Assembly: GCF_021401085.1 (NCBI RefSeq)
Contig: NZ_JACBFP010000014.1
Location: 1 to 60,801, forward strand
Direction: 5' to 3'
Source of the DNA: Chryseobacterium sp. R2A-55
GTDB lineage: Bacteria; Bacteroidota; Bacteroidia; Flavobacteriales; Weeksellaceae
Length of the DNA stretch: 60,801 nucleotides
Positions 24,838 through 33,528 of the stretch are shown here, in pieces (position 1 is the stretch's first letter; each line of letters begins with the position of its first letter). The translations under genes were made by a program, and so were the position numbers. The notes beneath the pieces are model-generated. The model had not been told where the DNA came from and did no database searches. It saw nothing but the letters and a program-made list of their open reading frames with translations.

Positions 24838-25406
24838 TATTACCAATTAGAGCTTTTGGCGATTCCGTATTGAGGAAACACTGCCACGAAATCGATAAAG
24901 ATTACCCGCAATTGCAGGAACTGATTTCAAATATGTTTGAAACCATGGGTTCTGCAAACGGAATCGGTTTGGCCGCTCCGCAAATCGGTTTGGACATTCG
25001 ATTGTTTATCGCGGATTTGTCACCACTTGCCGAGGACGAAGACTATGCGGAACTTGCCGATGAGTTCAAGAAATTTAAGAAAGTCTTCATCAACGCCAAA
25101 ATTTTGGAGGAAACCGGTGAAGAATGGAAGTTCAATGAAGGTTGTCTCTCTATTCCCGATGTTCGCGAAGACGTGAAACGAAAAGAAACCGTGAAGATTG
25201 AATATTTCGACGAGAACTTCGTGAAACATACCGATACTTTTTCAGATATGAGAGCCAGAGTCATCCAACATGAATATGACCATATCGAGGGAATTCTCTT
25301 TACCGACCATTTAAGTTCACTGAAGAAGAAATTGGTCAAAGGAAAATTGTCCAAAATTTCGCATGGCGACATTTCGGTGAACTATAAAATGCGATTTCCA
25401 AAATAA
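24834..25406 (+). CDS. def: peptide deformylase
   Basis: A 190-residue metal enzyme removing the formyl group from nascent N-terminal methionine. All three motifs are present: GIGLAAPQIG (43-52), EGCLSIP with metal ligand C104, and HEYDH (146-150) with two metal histidines and the catalytic Glu. The start overlaps the ruvX stop, and a DUF5606 gene follows after 43 nt, so it is the middle of a three-gene operon. Confidence 0.97.
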   Translation: MILPIRAFGDSVLRKHCHEIDKDYPQLQELISNMFETMGSANGIGLAAPQIGLDIRLFIADLSPLAEDEDYAELADEFKKFKKVFINAKILEETGEEWKFNEGCLSIPDVREDVKRKETVKIEYFDENFVKHTDTFSDMRARVIQHEYDHIEGILFTDHLSSLKKKLVKGKLSKISHGDISVNYKMRFPK

Positions 25407-25449
25407 TCAGCAAAACAAAAACAAATAATATCAAACAAAAAATAGAAAA

Positions 25450-26019
25450 ATGCAGTTAGAAAAAATAATTTCAATTTCCGGGAAACCAGGACTTTTCAAA
25501 TTAGTTTCACAGTTGAAAAACGGATTTATCATCGAAGACGTTTTGACCAAAAAGAAGGGGAGTATCTCTAATTCCTCACAGGTGAGTTTGCTGGACAATA
25601 TCGCGATGTTCACTTTTGATAAGGAGGTTCCTTTGTTTGACGTTTTTGAGAATGTGGCAAAAAAATCGGAATACAAAGAAACGATTTCGCATAAATCTTC
25701 AGATGCGGAATTAAGAACTTTTATGCTCGAAGTATTGCCGGATTATGATACGGAGCGGGTTTATGTTTCGGATATCAAAAAATTGGCTCAGTGGTACAAT
25801 ATATTGCACAAAGCGGGTTACATCACGCCGGAAAGTTTTGTAAAGGCTGAAGAACCGGTGTCTGAAGAAGCTGAAACGGCAACTGAAGAGAAAGCCGAAA
25901 AGAAAACTTCCGCGAAAAAATCCGCAGCAAAAGCAGACAAACCGGCAGCTCCAAAAGTGAAAGCATCCACTTCCTCTGCGAAATCTGCGCCAAAAAGCAC
26001 GCATAGAAAACAAGGATAG
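25450..26019 (+). CDS. DUF5606 protein with a Lys/Ala-rich tail
   Basis: A 189-residue protein. Residues 1 to about 135 match DUF5606, a Bacteroidota family of unknown function starting MQLEKIISISGKPGLFKLV. From about 138 the chain switches to low-complexity Glu/Ala then Lys/Ala/Ser (EKKTSAKKSAAKADKPAAPK), a strongly basic tail resembling histone H1-like termini. The tail could bind nucleic acid. It is the last gene of the ruvX-def operon, closed by a long hairpin. Confidence 0.85.
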   Translation: MQLEKIISISGKPGLFKLVSQLKNGFIIEDVLTKKKGSISNSSQVSLLDNIAMFTFDKEVPLFDVFENVAKKSEYKETISHKSSDAELRTFMLEVLPDYDTERVYVSDIKKLAQWYNILHKAGYITPESFVKAEEPVSEEAETATEEKAEKKTSAKKSAAKADKPAAPKVKASTSSAKSAPKSTHRKQG

Positions 26020-26056
26020 GATTTTTTTGCGTTAAAAATTAAATTTAAAATTGCAC

Positions 26057-26094
26057 AACTTTGCCAAAGTTCCGAACTTTGGCAAAGTTTTTTT
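26057..26094 (+). terminator. 15-bp perfect hairpin terminator abutting mazG
   Basis: AACTTTGCCAAAGTT pairs exactly with AACTTTGGCAAAGTT across a CCG loop; seven T close the unit. The preferred mazG ATG at 26099 lies four bases beyond. Confidence 0.9.
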
Positions 26095-26098
26095 ACGC

Positions 26099-26869
26099 AT
26101 GAACACCAAAGCCCAAAAACTTGAAGCCTTTTCCCAACTTTTAGACATTATGGATGAACTCCGGGAGAAATGTCCGTGGGATCAGAAACAGACTTTCGAA
26201 ACCCTTCGGCATTTGACTTTAGAGGAAGTTTATGAACTTTCAGACGCTCTGCTCTCGGAGGACTTGCCGGAAATCAAAAAAGAACTCGGGGATGTTTTGC
26301 TGCATTTGGTTTTCTATGCCAAAATCGGTTCTGAAAAAGGGAGTTTCGATATTGCTGATGTCATCAGTTCCTTGAACGAAAAGCTGATTTTCCGGCATCC
26401 GCATATTTACGGGGATGTAGAAGTTCAGGATGAGGAAGAAGTAAAACAAAATTGGGAAAAACTGAAGCTGAAAGAAGGCAATAAATCGGTTTTGTCAGGA
26501 GTTTCCAAGGGAACGCCGAGTATGGTTAAAGCCTTCAGAATACAGGAAAAAGTCAAAGGAATCGGGTTTGAATTTCACAATGCTGAAGACGCTTGGAAAA
26601 AAGTTGATGAAGAACTCGCAGAATTTCACCGGGAAACAGATTGGGAAAAAAAGGAGACGGAGTTGGGTGACGTTTTCTTTTCGTTAGTCAATTATGCCCG
26701 TATTTTAGGGATAAATCCCGATACCGCCTTGGAGAAAACCAACAATAAATTCATTTCCCGTTTTCAAAAAATGGAAAAATTGGCATCGGAACGAAATTTA
26801 AACCTTTCCGAAATGCCTTTAGAGGAAATGGATTTGCTATGGGAAGAAGCAAAGAAAATGGACAAGTAA
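26099..26869 (+). CDS. mazG: nucleoside triphosphate pyrophosphohydrolase MazG
   Basis: A 256-residue two-domain MazG. The N-terminal domain has KCPWDQKQTFETLRHLTLEE and the metal motif ELGDVLLHLVFYAK; the C-terminal domain repeats EELAEF and ETELGDVFFSLVNYAR. It hydrolyses NTPs to NMP and PPi, limiting damaged nucleotides or ppGpp. The upstream TTG frame start (26051) would place the terminator hairpin inside the gene, so the ATG is chosen. Confidence 0.95.
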   Translation: MNTKAQKLEAFSQLLDIMDELREKCPWDQKQTFETLRHLTLEEVYELSDALLSEDLPEIKKELGDVLLHLVFYAKIGSEKGSFDIADVISSLNEKLIFRHPHIYGDVEVQDEEEVKQNWEKLKLKEGNKSVLSGVSKGTPSMVKAFRIQEKVKGIGFEFHNAEDAWKKVDEELAEFHRETDWEKKETELGDVFFSLVNYARILGINPDTALEKTNNKFISRFQKMEKLASERNLNLSEMPLEEMDLLWEEAKKMDK

Positions 26870-26949
26870 AAAAACTTTAGAATTGGGATTTGCTTATCCT
26901 TTTTAGATGACTGCATTTCGCGGAGTCGCATGAAATTTTTAAATACAAC

Positions 26950-28029
26950 TTGAAAAAAGCATTTTATCACCGGTTAAATCGCCACCTGGAATCTTTCCTG
27001 GAAATCCGGAAAACGGAGAGATTATGGCATTTCCCTTTCCTTGCGGGGATCTGTGTGGGATTATGTCTTTTCGCAGGTTGGTATTTTGACCAACCGGTTT
27101 ATGGGAATATTTCAAGTCTCGGAGCGCTTACTATTCTTTATTTTACCCATTCTTCATTAGAAAAAAGGATTATTCACCTCATCGTTGCAGCGTTTGGAAT
27201 GACCTTCGCGTTTATGATTGGGCTGGTTTTCAGCTTTAACCCGTGGATTAGTGCGCTTTCATTGGCGTTCATCACTTTTCTCGCACATTTGGTCACATCC
27301 TGGTTTGATATTCCGCCGCCCCGAAATTTCTTTTTTATCATGGTGGCCGCAGTGGCTACAAATATTAAATTCAACATGGAAATGCTTCCATTTCGGGTTG
27401 GTGTTTTCGCGATGGGAGCGATGCTTTCAGTACTGCTGGCTTTTTTCTATTCGGTTTTCATCGCCAAAAAAGTGGTGGACCTGCCAAAACGAAGAGTTTC
27501 CAGAAAGAGGCGATATACGAAGACAGTTGAGAGCAGCATTTTAGCAATCACTTTATTCATCGCAATTCTAGTGGGTTACTCAGTGGATGCAAGCAGTCCT
27601 TACTGGATTCCTGTTTCTGCATTGGCGGTTTTGCAGGGAAAGGATCTCACTCATACCTCGCAACGAAATCTGCACCGTATTTTGGGAACATTCCTGGGAA
27701 TTGGACTTACCTGGATCATCCTTGCCGCTGAACCAAATGCGCTGGCTCTGGTTTTCATCATTGGATCTTTGCAATTTATCATTGAACTTTTGGTGGTGCG
27801 GAATTACCTTTTGGCAGCCATCTTTATCACTCCGATGACGATTCTCTTGGTGGAATCCGCCGGAGGAAACCATTTTGACATGAATGTGGTCATGAATGCA
27901 CGTTTGATAGATACTGTAATTGGCAGCTTGATCGGATCATTTGCAGGTTGGATTCTTCATCACAACGGGATTATTTCGAATCTGGAGAAAAAATTCCGGA
28001 GTACCGAAATCACTTTCCGCAGAAAATAA
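26950..28029 (+). CDS. FUSC family inner-membrane protein, TTG start
   Basis: A 359-residue FUSC (fusaric acid resistance-like) protein. The N-terminal half has about five to six membrane segments beginning near FPFLAGICVGLCLFAGW, then a basic cytoplasmic loop (LPKRRVSRKRRYTK) and a second membrane block with YWIPVSALAVLQGKDL, a conserved FUSC motif. Many FUSC proteins take part in efflux of aromatic acids. It starts at TTG, 80 nt after mazG. It converges with the lipoprotein pair. Confidence 0.88.
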   Translation: MKKAFYHRLNRHLESFLEIRKTERLWHFPFLAGICVGLCLFAGWYFDQPVYGNISSLGALTILYFTHSSLEKRIIHLIVAAFGMTFAFMIGLVFSFNPWISALSLAFITFLAHLVTSWFDIPPPRNFFFIMVAAVATNIKFNMEMLPFRVGVFAMGAMLSVLLAFFYSVFIAKKVVDLPKRRVSRKRRYTKTVESSILAITLFIAILVGYSVDASSPYWIPVSALAVLQGKDLTHTSQRNLHRILGTFLGIGLTWIILAAEPNALALVFIIGSLQFIIELLVVRNYLLAAIFITPMTILLVESAGGNHFDMNVVMNARLIDTVIGSLIGSFAGWILHHNGIISNLEKKFRSTEITFRRK

Positions 28030-28030
28030 A

Positions 28031-28052
28031 AAGCACCTCTTTCGAAGTGCTT
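28031..28052 (-). terminator. terminator of the lipoprotein/membrane protein pair
   Basis: AAGCAC/GTGCTT hairpin directly after the FUSC stop; on the minus strand it is followed by TTTTTATTTT, so it serves the leftward pair. Confidence 0.75.
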
Positions 28053-28092
28053 CCTCTCGTATTGTTGGAATCCATGATGAATGGGAACAATA

Positions 28093-28599
28093 TCATTCAA
28101 AATAGGTATGGTACTTTGCCATCGAATTGTCTAAAACAGCGATGGTTTGTTCCGCTTCTTCTTTGTTGGCGGCATTTTTGAGTTGGTTGATGAATTGAAG
28201 ATGATCATTTAACCAAACATGTAGAACATCGTGTGATTTTCCGGTCATGGTGCAACTTTGCACGAGTTTGTCGTTTGCAGAAGCCAGATTTGCGGCAAGC
28301 TTTTGGTAGTCACCTTTCGCATGGTCATAATTTTTTAAGAGTTTTTCCTGTTCGTTAATGAAAGGCAGCATTTCTGCATTGGTTTTCCACTTTTTACCGT
28401 TGTCTAATTCCAAGGTTGCTCCTTCTGTGGAATGTTCAGCAGTTGTGGCGTGTTCATCGGAAGTTGCGTGATGGTCGTGGTTTTCTGCCACCTGTTCAGT
28501 TGTCGTGGTGTTTTCCACATTTTCGGCCTGTTCATTTTTTTTCTCACAAGAAGCCACGATAGCGACTGCCATGATCGCTGGAATAAATAGTCTTTTCAT
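28093..28599 (-). CDS. lipoprotein with His/Glu/Thr-rich linker, function unknown
   Basis: A 168-residue lipoprotein: lipobox VASC (Cys18), then a low-complexity linker to about residue 60 rich in His, Glu and Thr (ENHDHHATSDEHATTAEHS), then a helical C-terminal domain. The histidine linker could bind a transition metal such as zinc, copper or nickel. It overlaps the upstream membrane protein gene by 4 nt (ATGA), so the two are translated together. Confidence 0.8.
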   Translation of the reverse strand: MKRLFIPAIMAVAIVASCEKKNEQAENVENTTTTEQVAENHDHHATSDEHATTAEHSTEGATLELDNGKKWKTNAEMLPFINEQEKLLKNYDHAKGDYQKLAANLASANDKLVQSCTMTGKSHDVLHVWLNDHLQFINQLKNAANKEEAEQTIAVLDNSMAKYHTYFE

Positions 28600-28967
28600 T
28601 TTTTAAAGATTTTATTAAAAGTTAAAATTAAGGTTAAAGTAAGTAAAGTTCTGAATCCTAATGCATAAATGGTTTTCTGCTCATACAGCCCATTTGCATC
28701 GATTCGCTGCCACAATCCTAAGCATGCCAAAATGAGAAGAAGCAAGGCCACAGCAAGGGGTTTCATGACCCAATTTTTTTTGGTGGCAATTGCATAAGCG
28801 GAAAACAAATAAAGTAATCCGCAAATAAAATTGATCTGAACCACTATTGGTACATAATTTCCCTCTTTCGCTCTCATTCCGAACAGGTCGAAAATTACGG
28901 AACCACCAACGATGACAGTCATCAAACCAAAAATCATCAATACGGAAAGGTAGATTTTTCTGCTCAT
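28596..28967 (-). CDS. small four-helix membrane protein, function unknown
   Basis: A 123-residue integral membrane protein with four predicted segments (about 6-28, 42-61, 68-85 and 100-118). I do not recognise the family. It is the first gene of a two-gene operon with the His-rich lipoprotein. A minus-strand TTG-N19-TnAACTTG-like sequence lies about 30 nt upstream as a weak promoter candidate. Confidence 0.75.
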   Translation of the reverse strand: MSRKIYLSVLMIFGLMTVIVGGSVIFDLFGMRAKEGNYVPIVVQINFICGLLYLFSAYAIATKKNWVMKPLAVALLLLILACLGLWQRIDANGLYEQKTIYALGFRTLLTLTLILTFNKIFKK

Positions 28968-29127
28968 GATACACGCTTTAATCGGCTCATTGCAAGTTAG
29001 TTAAATTATAATTTAAAAACAATTTAAAGTGTTTTTCTTCGGATTTTTTGTATGACGTTTCAGAGATTCTCGAAGTTACTGCATCCATAAAAAAAATCCC
29101 TACGACCGATTAGCGGAAAGTGGGGTG

Positions 29128-29151
29128 GAAATTTGCGAAAATCCAAATTTC
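29128..29151. repeat. 8-bp perfect hairpin after the efflux operon
   Basis: GAAATTTG-cgaaaatc-CAAATTTC, starting 15 nt after the last permease stop. It lacks a T-tract, so it may be a 3' stabilising hairpin and not a terminator. Confidence 0.5.
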
Positions 29152-29165
29152 GATGCTCTTAACCA

Positions 29166-30290
29166 TCAATTTGTTTTCCTATACCTCAAAACGGCCCAGA
29201 TTATCGCTACAACACCCATTAAAATAATCACTAAAAAATGTCGATATAAGTCAGAGAAGCCACTGTTTTTCAAGATGATGAGGCGTATTGCATCTGCACC
29301 ATAGGTTACCGGATTTACATGCGCAATGTATTTTGCCCAATTGGTCATGCTTTCTATCGGCGTGAAAAGTCCACTCATCAGAATGAAAATCATCATAAAG
29401 AAGAATACCACAAACATAGCTTGTTGCTGTGTTTCGCTATAGACGGAGACCAAAAGTCCCAATCCTAAAAGGGTGATGAGATATATCGACACGAAAAGGT
29501 AGAGTAGAATCAACGAACCCTGCATTTCGATGCCGTAAACAAAAATTGTTACCAGAAGTCCGATCGTGAATGCCACCATTGCCAAGATCCAGAACGGGAT
29601 GAGTTTTCCGAGGATAAAATCACGTTTTTTGATTGGTGAAACGTTGATTTGTTCGATGGTGCCAATTTCTTTTTCCTGAACGATGTTTAAGGCCGCTAAA
29701 TAGCCGCCAATCAGCGTTACAAGAAATGCAAGAATTCCCGGAACGAGCGACAAACGGTAATTGTAATGTTCATTGAACCAGAATATTGGTATGATTTCCA
29801 GTCCTGAATTTTTCTTGGCGAATTCCATTTCTGGCTTGTTCATGACCTGTATCTGCTGATTGAAATCCTGCAGTATCTGCGCAAGATAGCTTCCGGAAAG
29901 TCCTGCTTTTGTGCCGTTTATCGCATTAATTGCCAAAAGGATTTTTTCATTTTTTTCACGAACTAAATTTTTCTCGAAATTATTTGGGATCTCCAGGATG
30001 AGGTCCGCTTTTTCACGTTCTATTTCGCTATAGGCACTCGGATAATTTTCGCCATAATAAGTGATCTTGAAATAACCGGAAGCAGTCACTTTTCTTAAGA
30101 GTTCACGGGAATAGGTGGATTTGTCGTGATCCACCACAGCTATTTTTACATCCTTGATTTCATAACTTGCCGCCAATGGCAATACGATCAGTTGAACCAC
30201 CGGCATCACGAAAATTATGGCCAATATCGCCTTATTCCTAAAAATCTGTAGGAATTCTTTTCGGATCAATATGGATAAAGTTCTGAACAT
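29166..30290 (-). CDS. ABC-2 type efflux permease (second)
   Basis: A 374-residue inner-membrane permease: one N-terminal segment (about 21-40), a large periplasmic domain (about 45-175), and five C-terminal segments starting near SLVPGILAFLVTLIGGYLAAL. The family motif EKEIGTIEQINVSPIKKRDFI follows the second segment. It forms the channel of the efflux pump with the preceding permease, like YbhR/YbhS. It is the last gene of the operon. Confidence 0.92.
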   Translation of the reverse strand: MFRTLSILIRKEFLQIFRNKAILAIIFVMPVVQLIVLPLAASYEIKDVKIAVVDHDKSTYSRELLRKVTASGYFKITYYGENYPSAYSEIEREKADLILEIPNNFEKNLVREKNEKILLAINAINGTKAGLSGSYLAQILQDFNQQIQVMNKPEMEFAKKNSGLEIIPIFWFNEHYNYRLSLVPGILAFLVTLIGGYLAALNIVQEKEIGTIEQINVSPIKKRDFILGKLIPFWILAMVAFTIGLLVTIFVYGIEMQGSLILLYLFVSIYLITLLGLGLLVSVYSETQQQAMFVVFFFMMIFILMSGLFTPIESMTNWAKYIAHVNPVTYGADAIRLIILKNSGFSDLYRHFLVIILMGVVAIIWAVLRYRKTN

Positions 30291-30396
30291 GATTCGTTTT
30301 ATTTTTAATTTCTGAATGCTTTCAACTCAAAGGATTCCTGGTCTTCTTGCAAACAGGCTTTTTGGTCCCGGAAATTTTTTGAATTCTTTTCTTCCA

Positions 30397-31497
30397 TCAT
30401 TCAAGTCGTATCTTAAATTTTTTTACGGCAATCATGAATAATAAACCCGTCATTGCCGATAAAATGGCGGTGTGCTTCCAAATAACCTCGATGCCGGTAC
30501 CTTTGATCATAATGTTTTTAACGATTTCATAGTACCATTTTGAAGGCAACACATTGGCAATGACTTGCAACGGAACCGGCATGTTTTCAATCGGAAACAT
30601 AAATCCGCTCAACATCACCGTTGGAAGCATGGTCCCGACAAGCGAAATCAGCATGGCATTCTGCTGGGAATCTGTCAGAATCGAAATCAGAATTCCTATC
30701 AATAAATTTGTGATAATAAATAAAACGCTCAGTGAAAAAAGCAGGAGCAGACTCCCGTGAATAGGCAGTTCGAGAAGTGTGACACTTACCAGAACTATGG
30801 ATGCCAAAATCAGCACCGACATCAGAAAATACGGAATCGTTTTTCCCAGGATGATTACCCAGGGTTTCATGGGTGATACCAGCAAAACTTCCATGGTTCC
30901 GGTTTCTTTTTCGCGAACGATGGCGATGGCGGTCATTAAAACGCAAATAATCAGGAGGATTAGTGCCATTACTCCGGGAACAAAATTCGGTGCGCCTTTC
31001 AATTGCGGATTGTAGAGCATCCGGATTTCGGGCTGAACTCCTGAAGCTGATGATATGATGTTTTGTCCGTAATAATCCAGAATAATATTGTTCATAAAAT
31101 TAAGGATTTGGTTTGCATGGTTGATGTCTGTTCCGTCCGTAATCAGCTGCATTTGAGTTTTACTCCCCGCTACAAGGTTTTCTGAAAATTTGTTGGGAAT
31201 GACCAGAATCATCTTTATTTTTCCTGTTCTGAAGGCGTCTTCTGCTTCATTAATGGATTTCAGATCCTTCTCCACATCAAAGTATTGATTTGAATTGATT
31301 TGGGAAATCAGAGCAATGGAGTTTTGTGTTTTGTCCAGATCCAAAATTCCGATCCCTGTATTTTTTACCTCGGTGCTCAATGCGTAACCAAATAGCAAAA
31401 CCTGCACAATCGGCATTCCGAAAAGGATGAGTAAAGTCCTTCTGTCACGCAAAATGTGATAGAATTCTTTTTGCACAAAGGTGAATAACTGTTTCAT
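30397..31497 (-). CDS. ABC-2 type efflux permease (first)
   Basis: A 366-residue permease with the same layout as its downstream neighbour: N-terminal segment, periplasmic domain and five C-terminal segments, with REKETGTMEVLLVSPMKPWVII as conserved ABC-2 motif. The two permeases are clear paralogues, so the pump channel is a heterodimer. Gaps to both neighbours are about 105 nt without visible promoters. Confidence 0.92.
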   Translation of the reverse strand: MKQLFTFVQKEFYHILRDRRTLLILFGMPIVQVLLFGYALSTEVKNTGIGILDLDKTQNSIALISQINSNQYFDVEKDLKSINEAEDAFRTGKIKMILVIPNKFSENLVAGSKTQMQLITDGTDINHANQILNFMNNIILDYYGQNIISSASGVQPEIRMLYNPQLKGAPNFVPGVMALILLIICVLMTAIAIVREKETGTMEVLLVSPMKPWVIILGKTIPYFLMSVLILASIVLVSVTLLELPIHGSLLLLFSLSVLFIITNLLIGILISILTDSQQNAMLISLVGTMLPTVMLSGFMFPIENMPVPLQVIANVLPSKWYYEIVKNIMIKGTGIEVIWKHTAILSAMTGLLFMIAVKKFKIRLE

Positions 31498-31604
31498 ATC
31501 TTGCTAATGAGCACCCTGTCTTTAAAATGGGAAAGAGTTTTGGCAAATCATTTATTTTTTCTTCATCTGTTTTTATAAAAGTCTTCCTTTAGGGCTTTAG
31601 GCGC

Positions 31605-32396
31605 TTATTCGTTCCGTTTCGCACCTCTCGCCAAATGGTAAAACACCTCATCCATATGATCACTGTCAAACTGTTTTTTAAGGTTCGAAGGCGTGTTGAG
31701 TGCCGCAATTTTTCCGTCTACCATGATGGAAACACGGTCGCAATATTCTGCTTCATCCATGTAATGGGTGGTGATGAAGACGGTGATTCCATTTTCTGCT
31801 GCGTCATAAATCATGCTCCAGAACTGACGTCTCGTCACGGGATCCACGCCACCAGTTGGTTCGTCCAGAAAAACAATTTCCGGGTTATGGAAAATCGCCA
31901 CCGAAAAGGCCAGTTTCTGTTTCCAGCCGAGTGGAAGTTCGGAAACCAGTTTGTTCTTTTCATTTTCCATCCTGAGTTCTTGGATGAGTTCATCCCTTTT
32001 TTCTCTTAGCGTTTTTCTGTCGACTCCGTAGATTCCCCCAAAGAAATCCAGATTTTCTTTCACGGTCAGATTTCCATAAAGCGAAAATTTCTGGCTCATA
32101 TATCCAATGTTTTTCTTGATGGATTCGGTTTCTTTGTACACGTCAAATCCTGCCACAGTAGCGGTTCCGGAAGTTGGAACTGAAAGTCCGCAGAACATCC
32201 TCATCGCAGTGGTTTTTCCGGCACCGTTCGCTCCCAGAAATCCAAAAATTTCCCCTTTTTTTACTTCGAAACTGATGTGGTCCACCGCGGTAAAGTCTCC
32301 AAAAGTTTTGGTAATATTTTCGGCTTTTATGGCAATCCCCCTTTCTCCCAAAGGGGGAATTGTGTTTAATGCGTGAATGTTTTTCTCATTAGTCAT
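31605..32396 (-). CDS. ABC transporter ATP-binding protein (second, variant signature)
   Basis: A 263-residue ATPase. Walker A is GANGAGKTT, Walker B IVFLDEPTGGVDP, and the H-loop histidine is in ITTHYMDEAE. The signature motif is ELPLGWKQKLA in place of LSGGQ. The variant resembles the C-terminal half of YbhF-type tandem ATPases. It probably pairs with the upstream ATPase, in a pump with one consensus and one variant site. Confidence 0.92.
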   Translation of the reverse strand: MTNEKNIHALNTIPPLGERGIAIKAENITKTFGDFTAVDHISFEVKKGEIFGFLGANGAGKTTAMRMFCGLSVPTSGTATVAGFDVYKETESIKKNIGYMSQKFSLYGNLTVKENLDFFGGIYGVDRKTLREKRDELIQELRMENEKNKLVSELPLGWKQKLAFSVAIFHNPEIVFLDEPTGGVDPVTRRQFWSMIYDAAENGITVFITTHYMDEAEYCDRVSIMVDGKIAALNTPSNLKKQFDSDHMDEVFYHLARGAKRNE

Positions 32397-32463
32397 TTCT
32401 TGCTCCTATTTTTGCCCATAAATTTCTTTATTTCTTCTAGAAAGTTTTAGGGAACTTCTGATT

Positions 32464-33387
32464 TTAACGGCATAATAATCTTATAAAACAATCTTCTATG
32501 GTTGCATTGATCGGATTGATTTCAATATTTTCAAGGCCTTTTTCCTTTAAAAACTCTTCAATGTTTTTTGGATTAAAGCCGCCATTATTATCGCTGGTCA
32601 GATGTACAAATTCACCGAAAGCATAGACGTTCTTCTTGAGTTCAAAGTTTTCTAAAACCTTCAAGACCTCGGAAGTTCTTCCTGCCTTCACTTCAAAAAG
32701 TAAATCAGGGAAAGAGTTGCTCATGTTTTCCGGGGTTTCAATCTGCAGTATTTTTCCGTTTTGGATCAAGGCAATCCGGTCACACAATGCGGCTTCGTCC
32801 ATGTATGGAGTTGCTACTACCATGGTGATTCCTAGATTTTTTAGGCGTTTTAGCATTTCCCAAAATTCTTTTCTGGAAACGGGATCAACCCCTGTAGTGG
32901 GTTCATCCAAAAAAAGGACTTTCGGTTGGTGAATCAGGGCACAACTCAATGCCAGTTTCTGTTTCATTCCGCCTGAAAGTTTGCCTGCTTTTCGGTCTTT
33001 GAACGGTTCAATCTGGATGTAAATATCTTTAATCAATTCATAATTTTCCGCTACAGTCGTATTGAAAACACTGGCGAAAAATTGCAGATTTTCTTCCACT
33101 GACAAATCCTGATACAGGGAGAATCTTCCCGGCATATATCCCAGAATTTTTCTGATTTCCTTATAATCTTTCACCATATCAAAACCTTCGATGGTTGCCG
33201 AACCTTGATCTGGCAGTAAAACCGTTGTCAACATGCGAAAAATAGAAGTTTTTCCAGCACCATCGGGACCGATCAATCCGAAGATTTCGCCCTTTTTCAC
33301 ACTGAAGCTCACATCATCTACTGCAAGAATTTTTTCTGCTTTCTTGCCGTAAGATTTGCTGAGGTTATTGACGATGATTGATTTCAT
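32464..33387 (-). CDS. ABC transporter ATP-binding protein (first, canonical)
   Basis: A 307-residue ATPase. Walker A reads GPDGAGKTS, the signature LSGGMKQKLALSCAL and Walker B VLFLDEPTTGVDP. The H-loop position is VVATPYMDEAA, where the usual histidine is proline-preceded Thr (ATPY), a visible deviation. A C-terminal extension follows residue 215. It corresponds to the N-terminal half of YbhF. It is the fourth gene of the operon. Confidence 0.92.
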   Translation of the reverse strand: MKSIIVNNLSKSYGKKAEKILAVDDVSFSVKKGEIFGLIGPDGAGKTSIFRMLTTVLLPDQGSATIEGFDMVKDYKEIRKILGYMPGRFSLYQDLSVEENLQFFASVFNTTVAENYELIKDIYIQIEPFKDRKAGKLSGGMKQKLALSCALIHQPKVLFLDEPTTGVDPVSRKEFWEMLKRLKNLGITMVVATPYMDEAALCDRIALIQNGKILQIETPENMSNSFPDLLFEVKAGRTSEVLKVLENFELKKNVYAFGEFVHLTSDNNGGFNPKNIEEFLKEKGLENIEINPINATIEDCFIRLLCR

Positions 33388-33528
33388 CTTTATTTTTTCT
33401 TATTGCTGCAATTATTCCCTTCAGGTCCTTAACGCATTTGGAAAATTTCCTTATAGAAGTCGTCGCCGTCTGAACTATTCTTGATAAGATCCTTGCTAAT
33501 GATCTGTCCGAAATTATCTTCGGATTTT

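Noticed and set aside
28968..29165. Intrinsic terminator of the efflux operon at the GAAATTTG hairpin
   Set aside because: A perfect stem exists but no T-tract follows on the minus strand, so I list it only as a hairpin.
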